Of a DNA stretch of 29,967 nt, positions 1-11,577 are shown one piece after another. A program made the position numbers and the translations under genes. The notes under the pieces were generated by a model, which saw nothing but the letters and a program-made list of their open reading frames with translations, did not search any database and was not told the origin of the DNA. The stretch comes from Phoronis ovalis (taxonomy: Eukaryota > Phoronida > Phoronidae), in NCBI GenBank assembly GCA_028565635.1, contig JAOXYB010032952.1:1-29967 (forward strand). Direction: 5' to 3'. Within the stretch, counting starts at the first letter, position 1, and every line of letters starts with the position of its first letter.

Positions 1-1070
1 TTATATCATTTGTATCGGAATATACACAATACTGCAATATTATACAAAACACTATATATGTAAACGATGGATTTTTAAATCAGTACTCATTAAATTTCAC
101 GAACTGGATTAAATGTTAGCAAATCATCAAACGCAACAGACTTAGGTAGTGGCTTATTTAAAAAAAAATGAATGTATAGGGAAAACTACTGTTTTGTGAC
201 TGACCATTGACAACATTACTGGGAGAAGAGTTCCTCCCTTGAATTCCTGGAACGTCCGATTTTTTTTGGTTTTTGTAGTGGCCTTGTGCAACACTAAACA
301 AGAATTCTCCACCTACTTGTAATTGTATGCTATCTAAACATAACAGTAAAATAAGATTATAGTATCCAGAGCACTGAAACAAAGTCATACTTGTAAAGTA
401 TGTATATATGTACTATTTGCATTCCTGTATACACTCGACACTAAACTGCATAAGTGTGAAAATTTGCTGAACACTACTAAACGTATTGTAATAATCCACT
501 TAGCCTTTCTACTGTGCGTCACATCAACGTCAGATTGCTTTTATTTTTTGTTGTTTAAGGAAAAAATACTTGTTAATGGTCAGTTTGATTGTCAAGTTCT
601 ATAAAAAAAATCTTGACGTGTCAATCATAAAGGATACTGTTACCAACGACCGGATTATCATATTAATCTACAAATAAAAGTGCCATCATTCTATAAATTA
701 GCATGAAATCTATATACACCTATGCAACAAAGTATGCATGAAGTAAAGAGTAGCAGTAAAGGGAACGCAAAACGGGGAGTGAAACTCGAAATGTTGATCA
801 ATATCAACAGGCCCATCAACCTTTATCTGATGGGAAAACAATACAAATTTTTTTAAAAATCAGATTAATGGCATCTTTATCACATACTTTTCATAACTAA
901 GATAGTAATTAAAAAGTTAAACAGGCTATAAATCAGATGGCTAGCTCAGTGCCTTACTGAATCTTCTTTGAGAAATCATGTCACACACTTTAACAAAATA
1001 CACAAATAAATATCCACAATCAAATGTTAATTGCAAAAACACTCACGGAAACGTATGCAATTACATATTC
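1..1070. other. AT-rich non-coding stretch
   Basis: No conserved protein, RNA gene or clear repeat is visible here. The longest open frames are low-complexity and lack splice-site context. If the activin gene has an upstream exon before the window, as expected, this is probably intronic, but that is inference. Confidence 0.4.
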
Positions 1071-1900
1071 TTTTAGCAAAGGCAGGGTTGCTGCTATTAG
1101 CTTTTAGGAACGTTACATGACCTCTAAATGAGATTTCAACATCATTTTTTACTGCTTTGAGACTTCTTGACCTCGAAATATCCCCCTTGACCCCTTGATG
1201 ACCTCTAAATACATAAAAGTAGTTTTCTGAAATTTTTATGCCATTTTGAGATTTTGAACTTTTGATCCCTGGATGACCTTTTGACTCTGACACTGTCATA
1301 TATCAAATTAAAAGCCTGTTGGACAACACGTTACGACTTGCAGCATATGTTTCCTCAAAAAAAATTAATTGAAAAGATGCTTATAATAAATGTCCCCTTT
1401 TAATACCTAAATATTCTCAAAGATCATCAAAATGACCTAATACTATCATTTTGCTATTTTAGAAATTTAAAAAATCTCCAAATGACCTTTTGTCCTCGAG
1501 GTCAACATTGACCTACCCTAGGGATGTCACACCTCAAGTATCTTGTCCATTACTATAGCTGTCTTCGAGATATAGCTTAGTGAATATCGGGAGATCAATA
1601 AATTAATTGGAAATATACCAAAAAAATCACTTTTTAGTACCGAAATAGTCTCAAAGATCACCAAAATTACTTTGCTTAACTCGATACCATCATTTAGGAA
1701 CATTCTGAGTAATTTTAGAAATTTAACCTTTAACCTCCAAATGACTTTTGACCTCAAGCTCAACAATGGCCTACTCTGGAGATATCACACCTGAAGTACC
1801 GTATCCTTTGCTGCAATTGTATAGCTTGCTGAAAATTGGAAGAAAAAGAAGATGAAAACCTACAAAACTAAAAGGCTTACTTCCTTATAGGAGCAAGCCT
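1071..1900 (-). repeat. Dispersed AGGTCA-rich repeat, copy A
   Basis: Read on the minus strand, this ~830 bp segment matches 11905-12672 on the plus strand almost end to end. Shared landmarks in the same order are a CTATAAGG/AAGCC head, CTTCCAATTTTCAGCAAGC, TGGAGGTYAAAGGTYAAATT, CTTTGAGAATATTTAGGTA, GAGGAAACATA, GAAGTCTCAAAGCA and GAGGTCATGTAACGTTC. Inside there are two diverged tandem units: CTTCCAATTTTCAGCAAG near 1838 recurs as a weaker version near 1595, a period of about 245 bp. The head near 1872-1897 is an imperfect palindrome (GGCTTACTTCC..GGAGCAAGCC). No reading frame in it encodes a recognisable transposase or reverse transcriptase, so it is either non-autonomous or a remnant. The boundaries are where similarity fades and are good to perhaps 20 bp. 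Confidence 0.8.
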
Positions 1901-4182
1901 AAGAGTCTAAAATTGGTACTAGATATTTAAATCAGGGCAATGTAAATAAAAAAATTAAATAATGATGAGTTTGTTGCACTCGTTGCTAATTGGAGTGCTC
2001 TATTAACGCTAACAGTTGTTCAATGTGTATTTATTAAGCAGTTACAGTAAGCGAGAAGTGGTTCATAAATCCAAAACCAGCACCAGTGTATGACTTATTA
2101 TAGTGGGTTTAGTAGATGATGCTAAAAAGTGGATGAATTCCAGCGAGGATTGGATCCCTTGATAAATTTTAATTAAACTTGCAAAAATACACTATTGGAA
2201 GGCCATATTCTGTTTACGTTGCCATGCGCAACGAAGGCAAAACATGTTGCAACAATTCCGGAAATGTAAATGATAAAAGGCATATATGCATAACTATTTC
2301 CTAAGAACCTGTTACCTGTCATATATTTGTGGTCATTTATATATTCTCCTAATGTGTTAGGGTGATTTTAACTAATTGTGTTTTTCCACAATTTCTTAGA
2401 TGTGGTTAAGGGACTGCGAGTTAAACAGGATTCGTGGTATTTTCTTTAAGTGTTTTTTTCAAAGCGGTTTTACGAAGCACCGGTAATGGGTTACTGGCGT
2501 GCACTATCCAGTATGGTACTCCCACGCATGACAGCCATATAATGTTCCAGGCTAGCCAAGCCACTTTTTTCGTATAACCAGGCAGACATTAATTATTTAA
2601 GCAATGAGTGCATGCATGCTATAAGCCGATATACAGCATAACATATCAATTACAGTCGCGGATATAAGAGACAACTTGGTCACTCGTCCTGTGGTAACTG
2701 GTAACCTAGCTTTTTTATCATAAAGGTAATAAACGTATAGCAACGCATTATTCGTGTGTCTGCAGGCTCAAGACTGCAAAAAAATATATTCAATGTTATA
2801 TCTCTTAGCCTCGTTATATCTCAAATTCCTTTATTGATCATTATCGGTCACTATATATTTCTGTTGTATGATTGTATCGAAGGAATATAGAATATTGAAG
2901 AATAACGGGCGTCGTGGGAGAATAAACAGACATTAAATTGTAATGAAATGCACATAACTTGTACACATGTAGGCGCAGTCTGCATATAAATCTATCCGTT
3001 AGTGTTCTGTACCTTCTTAACTAACGTAACGTCAAGGCTTAATCATAGTCACTTTTTGTTATATTCCTTCTACAATTTAACAAGACTGGAATAATTACGC
3101 CATTAAACTTTTGCCAACCGAGAAAACTGTCTTTCTCTCTGTGTGATCTATCGTCGTCTACCACGTCTATTCTATATATCATGATGGCTGATTCTGAATA
3201 AGTATCGTGGGGAGCTTGCTTTTTGCTTAGCGGACTATAGATAAACTTCTGACAGCAGAATGTATGTGCAGGGCAGATCGACATACCCACTATTATACAT
3301 ATTACTGTAAGCTGCAATTTGATTGGTGTCAGACTTGCATAAAATAAAGAGATGGTCGTTCTTCTGCTTTTCGAGGTAATAAACAAAAATTGACTATGGT
3401 TAAGCCCAGACGTTATATGAGAAGGTACGGAACAGTAACAGACTTGGCATTAATAGCCAATTGCAACCATCGCCTCTAGCCTCTAGGTCTTGAACGTACG
3501 TAGTAATGAGCATTTTTCACTTTTTTCTTTTTGTTTTTGTCCCTGGGCCGGCATGGAGACATTTCTACTTGAACGTAGATATAATGTCGAACAAAGTGAG
3601 AATTACAATGTCAAAATGTCATTTTCTATCAAAAATCGAAGGAGATTATATATATCCAAGTTACCACCTTACCCTGTTACCTTTGTGTTTCTAACTAATT
3701 CCACCTAGTGGTCTGTCGTCACATCAATTAATTGGTTTATTAGACTACCCGAAAGATCGGGAGCAGACATCAGACATGATTATCTTTATTTGGGACTGGA
3801 CAAAAATTTCCGCGAGTCTATTAACTCAAAGACAATACGTGACTATTGAGGTGGATGGAAAAATTAAATGTTTCCTTATGCCAGTTGTTTAAATCCTTAG
3901 AAGTGGTACTAAGAGTATAGACATTTTACATAAATCTTAAAGTTAACTAAATTGAAAATATCGTCTCTCGCTAAAACAGTCAGAGTATCATTTTAACTTC
4001 AGTATCTTGATAAAGGTATTAATATTAAACATTAAGGATTAAGTGTTAAAACTCTATCCTGACCAACGGGTACTATTCCTAGCCAGAGTGTTCAAGCATA
4101 AAATGCAGACTTTTCAATTAATAAATTCTAAATTAACTTATCGTACAATTAAATCTTAAAAAACAAAAAATGGTAAAATGAG
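1901..4182. other. Non-coding stretch without recognised genes
   Basis: I see no conserved coding exon here. A 115-codon minus-strand frame at 3039-3386 is open, but its protein resembles nothing I know and has no family motif. In this AT-rich sequence a frame of that length is expected about once per 30 kb by chance. Short hairpins occur, for example CCCGAAAGATCGGG near 3748. Confidence 0.4.
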
Positions 4183-4242
4183 GGGCTCGTCCGGGATTTG
4201 AACCCGGGACCTCTCGCACCCCAAGCGAGAATCATACCCCTA
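4183..4242 (-). pseudogene. 5'-broken tRNA-Pro gene, anticodon GGG
   Basis: On the minus strand the 3' sixty bases match the eukaryotic tRNA-Pro consensus as I recall it. They run from the D-loop AGGGGTATGA, through a perfect anticodon stem (CTCGC/GCGAG) and a perfect T arm (CCGGG TTCAAAT CCCGG), to the 3' acceptor strand ACGAGCC with discriminator C. The seven-base anticodon loop is TTGGGGT, giving anticodon GGG; animals normally use AGG, CGG or TGG for proline. The 5' acceptor strand and the first half of the D arm are missing: where GGCTCGTTGGTC is expected, the sequence is unrelated and cannot pair with the 3' strand. Box B (GGTTCAAATCC) is intact and box A is damaged. T-runs that could stop Pol III lie 3' at about 4157-4170. 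This is most likely a pseudogene, broken by a rearrangement next to small inverted repeats at 4242-4273. Confidence 0.78.
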
Positions 4243-4243
4243 A

Positions 4244-7200
4244 CTGTATATCGCAGTTAACCTAACCGATATAGTTGATATGTTGAATGTAAACATAAAT
4301 TTTGTTTCAGCATTTATGTCCTTTACCAGCAAACTGAATGTAGTGGAATGAAAAGACAGAAATATAGTGGCCTCATATTGTTCACCTTACATTTCACTTT
4401 CAAATGCAGGAAACACACAAGACGTGACTGAGCAGATTCAGATGTCATGTAACATTATTTACAGAAAAAAATCCAATATCCGTTCATTCTACGGTACACC
4501 ATACCACGCATCGGGCATATATTTAATTTAATCTAAATTTCCGACTGCTGCGCGTGACTATTGCTATTCTGCATTTAGTAGAATTCGTATAAATATAGTT
4601 TATTGATAAATATTACGTGGGCCCGGATTAAAATAATTGTCAATTATATATACCACTTATAGCACTTATCAAGTATGACGGGTTTAGACGTGGGGGTGTA
4701 TGGTATGTTATCGGTAGTGTTGATATGAATATATCTTTGCAGAGACTAGTCTCCACGTACGATTCCGTACATTATCTATGACTAAACTCGTTTAGTGTAA
4801 TGAAAAAATGTCAAATATCCTTTGACTTTTCCCCTAAAATCCATGTACGGAGGTGGTTGCTATTCCAGTAAAATAATTTATACAAAGTAAAAAATAGAAA
4901 TCTAAAATCTTTAAAGTTCGTTTTACCTTCTTGATAGCACATTGAAGCAAGAAAATGTACATTTTAACCTCAATGTGCCCAATCAGTAGGAGACATCCAT
5001 AACATATTTTTTGCTTGAAGTACCAGTAGTTTCCCGGGATAAAACAACGTGTTCCATTAATTAGCTTAATTATGAACAATACATTGTAGAGGGCTATTGA
5101 AATGTCTGTCTCAGCCCAGGAGATATGGATGACAAATATTCGTAATATGAAAAGGGTCTGTGTACAAATAGTGACCAATGTGGCCAGGAACATGAATGAA
5201 TTACATGGAGATCTTGTATATTGATAACAACCACGCCCGAGTATGCCATATATCACTCGTGGTTAATTAATTCAGCTATTTTATTAATGCAAAGAACTTC
5301 ATTAATAATTATAGTTTAAACATATATTCTGTACCACACCCCATGGATACAGATGTTTTGGTTCTTTGTAATCTTTATTCGATGCATTGCTAGTTAGCTA
5401 CGAAAAGAACGTAACAATATTCTTTCGAATTTACTTCCCGACTGCTATTGATTTTTTCGACTTTGCGCTGCTTAAATAGTACTCATTTCAATTACAATTT
5501 CAATAAAGTATAAACACATTCATTAACGTTATATATTTCTATTTTCTTCATTTTAAATCCAATAAAAGAGCGCCTTCACAAATAACGCTTTTAAGTTTAT
5601 AAATGCGACACTATTAAAATTTGATAGTATAGGTTGGCATTCTTTTTTTTGTTCGATTTAATTTTATTCGAAAGATAAATACAGTAGTTAAGGTATTTGT
5701 ATACACTGACACCAGTCGTTAGAAATATAAGTTGGAATTTATAAATTTATTGTAGTCAGTACTACACAGTTTATACAATAAATTGAGTTCCCTCTGTTAT
5801 TAAAATACTTAGGAATACACTTATCTATTAAACACTCGCCACTCGCATGTTTATGAGTTCAATGGAAAATTAAGATGTTAAATAGTATTTTTTGAAATAT
5901 TTGGTAATTAGATCAATTATCCACAATTAAACAGAGCAGACCGGTGTAACTCTAGTATCTGTAGTGCAATTAATAAAATATTAACATGATTTAGTTTAAA
6001 GTGTAGATAATCCTTAATAATATATTAGGTGCGGTGTCTAAGTGTTGAACGTACTTTGCTGAAGCATAAATAAAGATTTAAAATAATCAACCGTTTCCGG
6101 AGAAATTGTGAAGCACTGCATGTAACTCGGCCTCTCCCTACCGCAGTTAAGTACGGTACTGATTTCGGATCAAGTTATTGTAATAGAACTTTTCCAACGT
6201 AAGTTTTGACAATACACCTAAATAACCTGTATGCTATCAGCCGACATTTTCAACAGGTTTTTATTTGTAATCAAGATATATCAAACATTGTCTTATGAAA
6301 TACAGGCACACGCAAAATATTATTTTCTTTGTCACTCAAGGTACTAGTTGCAAACTGTTAAATATTCATAAATAACGTATAGCCTTAAGCTTTTTGAAGA
6401 TCTCCTCAGTTACTGAGACATTATCAAATATAAAGAAAAATTTAAAGAGTTGGAATAGTTACCCATTTTGGCCAAATAAATTATTGTATAGTGTATAGTA
6501 GAAAAGACACCATTTGAAAACGGCCTAAACTGCGTCAAACTGCGCCACCTATATGAAATCAAAGCTGGTTGATTCCTACATCAATAAGGCTTATCACTGT
6601 TGCTTAAAATTTTCGTGGAATACACAATTACCTTTTTGAATGATTTCGCAGGCGTATATCATGATATTCTTAGAAATAGTGATAATTTCATAAAGCCATA
6701 AAGCAATTAAACTACTTTTTTGTAGAAAAAATAAATGCAGTGAACAAGTCAAAAGTTCACGTACACATGGAATGCATGTCTGAGTAATATAAATAAAAAT
6801 TATCAGTATGTATATAGGTTTACAATATTTATGGTGGGTTTACACGGATGAATTTTCCATTACGACAAAATGTCACAGACACATACTTCCGGTCATAAGT
6901 ACGGAAAGGCTGACATTTGGAAAAGGCACGTGATCTAAATACACACTTGGAAAGAATCGATTGACTTATTTCTTAACAGGATAATATCTTAATTTTTATT
7001 TATTTACAGGTTGACACGAAAAAACAGAACAATTGTGTAATGTTTTCCGTTTTCGCTTTTAGTTAAAAACGAAACTAAATATATCTTTGTGAAAATATTT
7101 AACTGCGCTGATTTTTTTTTGACTCTGTTATTTTGTCGAATGCACTATTTTCATCACATTGATTTCTAAGAACGAGGAACAATATAAAATTACAGTGATT

Positions 7201-9751
7201 CTGAAACGCTTGTTTGTGTCGATCCGGGGAATGGATAAACTTAAAACTTAGTTCCGTGCGTCTTCAGTTCAAAGCCCACTTTAAAGTGACCGATAACTGT
7301 ATTAATATTTTCAATTTTGTAATTATAAGGGAAAGAATCAAGTATGAAAAGCCTGGCTGAAAACGGACGATTTTAAAAAACCTTCGAATGGAACGATATA
7401 CAATTCGATTTAATCTATTGCATCTGAAACCGTAAATACTGAATATGATTGTGAAATACTATGCTGCGCGTTTGTGTGTGGCAGAAGTATTGTCAGTGTC
7501 TGCACTGCACCTTTATATTGCATAGAGATATTTACATCTATCTACAGGAAAAATAATTCATATTAATATTACAGTTGTACAATTAATATTACAAAGTCAA
7601 ATGTATTAAGAACCACTTAGCGAGATGCAGATCACTGCTTTTCCACCCTTTTGTCATGTATCTGTACTAACTGTCTAATAATAATATATATAAAACAAAA
7701 AATATTAAAAAATAAGAAATAAATAAACATTAAATGCTAATCCTACCGTAATAACCCTAGCTCTAAACCTACCCTAAATATTATATTGGGATGTATGTAC
7801 CTGACCTTAGTCCGAAGTGGTATCTTTAACACACGTAGAATTACGCTAGTAGTCCTATAGTTAATGGCATGGTTTTGAAACCCAGGTGCTGGGTGCCGAA
7901 TCCCACGGCTATATACAAAGGGTATTTTTGAAATTTATATCCCATATGTATAGATAACCGAATCAGGATCGAATTATGTGTCACACACACATAACCCGGA
8001 GTAATCTAAAAATCGATTTAAATTGCTCGTTCGATTTAGTTTGATGCAAAATCAGCGAATATATGCATTTATACGGCCATAATGTCCCTCCAACATTGTC
8101 CTGTTCATTTTCATATCTGTATTGCCTCGTAAACATTTGTTACATAAATCACAGGACCCTAATCAAAGTTTATCAACTTATTACTTGTGAAATTAATATT
8201 TTTTTTGGAAATAATCTTTATTAAATTAAAGGTATCCGACAGCAGGAAAATGCATGTAAAAATCCAACATTCCCCGTGCACGAGGGGCGACCCCTTCCTG
8301 GATCCACCTCAACGCTCGACCGAGCGCCGTGGCTCCGTAATCAATCAGAACATTTTTGGTTTTAATCTCTGTAAACGTATACCTTACATTATAATGCTTG
8401 GTAATATGTATCTTGTAAAAATAAAAAAATCCTGTTTCAGAGAAAAAAGTGTGCACCTCCTTTTAGAAAATCCTGGAGCCGCCACTGGTATGAACGCATT
8501 CTTCCCATTTGTGTTCAGTTTGTACGCTTCGTTATTTTTACAAATAGCTGAGTAAATATAGAATATGCCATGACATATCAGACTTTTACATGATTACAGT
8601 AAGTTGGTTATCGTTATGCAACAAGAGATCAACAGAGAAACAAATATATTTTAAGAACAATAGACAAAGGGCATCATGATATGTTATCGTAAACCTACTA
8701 AAAGAGACGTTTATGCAGACGTGTAGTCAATAAGTTAGACAGGGGTCAAACGAATATGTACAAAACAAGTTGGTACAAAAAATGTTTGTAGTTGTCTTTT
8801 TTCGAAGTTCATCCTCAGGTCAGTTTGGTTGGAATTTTACACAAAGATTCTTTTAAAGCCAATTTGTTGAATTATCTGATTTTAACAGAAACCGCTGCAT
8901 GCAGGGTAGAACTGTATAATTCAGCAAGAATTGTATAATGTTAAGAAGCATTCATCAAATGGTTAATATTTTTTTCAAAATAGTTCGGTACTATTTTCGC
9001 ATCCGATTATTGTGAGTACCTGATACAAATGAACGTAGCAGCTACTATGTACACAAACATCTCCTTGGTTAATTGGATGTTTATGTACTGTTTACATATA
9101 AATTCTTCAAAATTAAATAAAGTTAATAATACAAAAATGTATATATTTATAGCCTTAAAAATAAATACAATTCAAATAAATAATACAATACTATAATTTG
9201 GAAGTCAGTAGATGCCGAATTCATCAGAATATAAAGCTACGTGCGCTAAATTTTACTAATTTGCAATGTACGGTCAGGATTTGAAAAGCATTCAACAACT
9301 TCTTTGCTTATAGTACGGGTAGACTGTAGACAAAAGCTACGTTAATACCAATAACACATAAGTAGTATAAAAATAGCCTGAGGCAGCTTGCATATCAATA
9401 CAAGATATAATACTTGTAAGTTGTATGTACGACAGTTTATACCACTGGGAGGCGACGTAACAAGTTCACCGTGTATTTGTCACATCGTGTTCACTGTCAC
9501 ATCAGCTATCGATTTCTGTTATTCTTTTAAAATATAATTACATGCCTTTAAATTAAGCGATTCCGCTGAACAGTAGAAAAACATTTATGTGTATGTACAG
9601 TAATGCTAACGTACATGTATATATTTTGTTATTAGTAGCCGTTCATAATTATCTATTTTATTTTTCTAATGCATACCTTATGACAGGTCAATAAATGTTA
9701 AATTGTGTAGTAATCTTAATATATTAAACTGCAACGTTTCTTTTGTTGCAG
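4244..9751. other. Gene-free region upstream of the activin exon, probably intron
   Basis: No exon can be supported here. A splice acceptor (pyrimidine-rich tract ending TTGTTGCAG at 9751) closes the region, so at least its right part is intron of the activin gene. I looked for the upstream activin exon, which should be a few hundred coding bases with a signal peptide and a donor leaving one extra base. No open frame on the plus strand fits. A 140-codon hydrophobic minus-strand frame lies at 4834-5256 without family motifs. A CCCTAA-like degenerate patch lies near 7740-7785. Confidence 0.5.
8255..8490 (-). repeat. Transposon-like fragment with CAGTGGCGG end
   Basis: On the minus strand this reads CAGTGGCGGCTCCAGGA from about 8487, then AAAAGGAGGTGCAC. 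Further along comes a second block, AGGTGGATCCAGGAAGGGG near 8292-8312. Sequences of the form GTGGCGGATCCAGG followed by a G-rich run are, from memory, common termini of short DNA transposons and MITEs in many invertebrate genomes. I see no matching inverted end or target duplication, so the element is truncated or the boundaries are wrong. The open frames crossing it on both strands are incidental. Confidence 0.35.
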
Positions 9752-10650
9752 CTGATGACGTAAACACCCAAAAAATGAAATTTAAAATCAGTGGTAGCGA
9801 TACTGGAAGTCATCCGGAAGTGACACAACTCAAGTTATACATGTTAGTTCGATACAAGAAAAAGAATCGTGAAAACCGAAAAGGAAAACAAGATAAATCA
9901 GAGAAAGACCCTCCAGGCTTCGTCGAATTGAAAATTTACCGTCACAGTTTGGCTTCAAAAGATATTCCACAAATCAAAACTCGTGAACTCGTGCGCACAC
10001 TTACACTGAAAGTAAAAAGAACAAGATGGCAAAAAATTGTTTTGCCTGCATTTCTTATTCAAGATTTATTTAAAAATAAAGAGTCTGCTACTACCACGGG
10101 CGAAAATTCAAACATATTTTTGCAGTTAGAGATAGTGTGCACAAACTGCGGTGACAAAATAGAGCCGATCTTAGCAACAAGAGAGAAAAAACGAAAACGA
10201 AAATTGCGTAAACTTCGTAAACATAGGAAAAAAGAAATTAGATTGAATAAACGCCGACCATTTTTAGTTGTGATAACAAAGCAACGCCCAAAATCGCGTC
10301 GCAAGCGAAATGTTGACTGTGAATTCACAGGAAACGGTTGTTGTAAGAAATCTCTATATATTAGTTTTCGTGAGCTTGGCTGGAACGACTGGATTATTGC
10401 CCCACATGGATATTATGCTAATTTTTGCCAAGGAGGATGTGAAGATTACGTATCACCAGAACGTTTAGCTCATTCTCACTCCTCAGTAGTACAACTATAT
10501 AAAGAAACTTCTCCAGTTTTATCCGACATACGGTCATGTTGTGCACCTCGAAAAATGGCACCTTTATCGATATTATTCCTTGATCCAGAAGCGAATATAA
10601 TTAAAACAGATCTCGAAGACATGATAGTAGAAGCATGTGGTTGTGCTTAA
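9752..10650 (+). CDS. Activin / inhibin beta chain, last coding exon (5' partial)
   Basis: Secreted TGF-beta superfamily ligand of the activin branch; such dimers signal through type II and type I receptor serine kinases to Smad2/3. The exon follows an acceptor (TTTTGTTGCAG) and starts with two bases of a split codon, so the intron is phase 1. It encodes 298 residues to the stop. First comes the prodomain C-terminal part: KMKFKIS aligns with KTLHFEIS of vertebrate activin A, and EIVCTNC aligns with RIACEQC. A very basic stretch of about 25 residues (about 10180-10255) and RPFLV follow, then a furin site RRKR (10297-10308). The mature domain is 113 residues, against 116 in human activin A. It has nine cysteines in the spacing C-x6-CC-x27-C-x3-C-x32-CC-x31-C-x-C. 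GWNDWIIAP carries the Asn of activins that myostatin lacks. The upstream exon with signal peptide is not in view. The intron sits close to where I recall the INHBA intron lying. Family assignment is firm; the exact orthologue is not. Confidence 0.95.
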
Positions 10651-10797
10651 AAGGAAAACTAAAGTGAAGCAGAAATAGAAAGTGAAACAATAGCAAAACC
10701 CGTTTCCATCAAAAACTGTAATTACCATTTGCTGTGCCACTTATTTGACACAAAAGCATGTTGTTGAAATATTCAATAACTATTTGATCGGACAAAG

Positions 10798-10803
10798 AAT
10801 AAA
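10798..10803 (+). other. Poly(A) signal of the activin gene
   Basis: A canonical AATAAA lies about 150 bp after the activin stop codon and is the first one downstream. If used, the 3'UTR would be short, near 170 nt. Confidence 0.5.
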
Positions 10804-10809
10804 ATCATT

Positions 10810-11577
10810 GCAGGTAACAAGAGAATATCATACAGTTGTGTTATGCATGATGACAATTATACAAATCAATTATATATAGAGAGGAGATACTGGTAATTGT
10901 CTAGTCCACCGATACACTGTAGCTGCATTAAAAAACGATTATACCACCGTCTGTATGGTAAGCCAATCATCACAAGCGGTGAGACAACAAATCTAAAACC
11001 GCGATCTGGATAATTGTTACAAAATACGACAAATCACCGTACGTAATGCTATTCCTTTGCTAGCTGTAAAGCAACACATGTGCCCAATATCCCTACTCGC
11101 GGTAAAAACACACGTTTTCAATACAGCAAAAGATAGAATTTATTGCATGGTGAGCATGTTTTGATGTTATTTACTAGTTGACAGTAAACTGGTTATATTT
11201 ATGTTGTATTAATTTATGGGTAGAGGGTGCGTGCCATTTTTTTTACCTCACAAGTAAAAAAATGAAAGCTTCGTATATGCCCATCCCTATATTAGCTACG
11301 CGTATATACAGATCTAAGCATATTTTTATCCTGCAAAAAGTTATGCAAATGTTAAACTAAGCATTCGCGTACCCGACCCGACGGCACCCGACAAGATTTA
11401 ACCGCGTGTATAATTCGGCCGTGTAGAGGCGTCTGTACGACCACCCGGTGACAGCTCAAAATATGAATGAAACTTAGCCATAACAAAGGATATTTAATAT
11501 ATCCTTGTCATAACCTAAAACTATACTTGCATTATCAGCATAAATGTTCATTCGATCTTATATCGATTCAGTAAAAA
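10810..11577. other. Intergenic stretch, no gene seen
   Basis: No gene or RNA is recognised. A small GC-rich island (about 11368-11455, with CCCGACCCGACGGCACCCGA) stands out against the AT-rich surroundings but shows no motif I can name. The 12 bp TATACTTGCATT at 11522-11533 recurs at 11828-11839, on the other side of the foldback. Confidence 0.4.

Noticed and set aside
3039-3386. 115-codon minus-strand open frame
   Set aside because: No recognisable domain, no splice or promoter context, and a length expected about once by chance in a window this AT-rich.
4061-4070. GACCAACGGG, resembling the missing 5' strand of the tRNA-Pro placed downstream, as in a permuted tRNA gene
   Set aside because: Only about eight bases match, three of seven acceptor pairs fail, and the 5' end bases are wrong. 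Chance is the simpler reading.
7845-7915. tRNA-like stretch with GGTGCCGAATCCC resembling box B
   Set aside because: Box B has an extra base, no acceptor stem forms, and CCCAG/CTGGG pair as a plain hairpin instead of a tRNA arm.
8187-8555. 122-codon plus-strand open frame starting with a hydrophobic run that looks like a signal peptide
   Set aside because: It crosses transposon-like termini and has no activin prodomain features or suitable donor, so it is not the missing activin exon.
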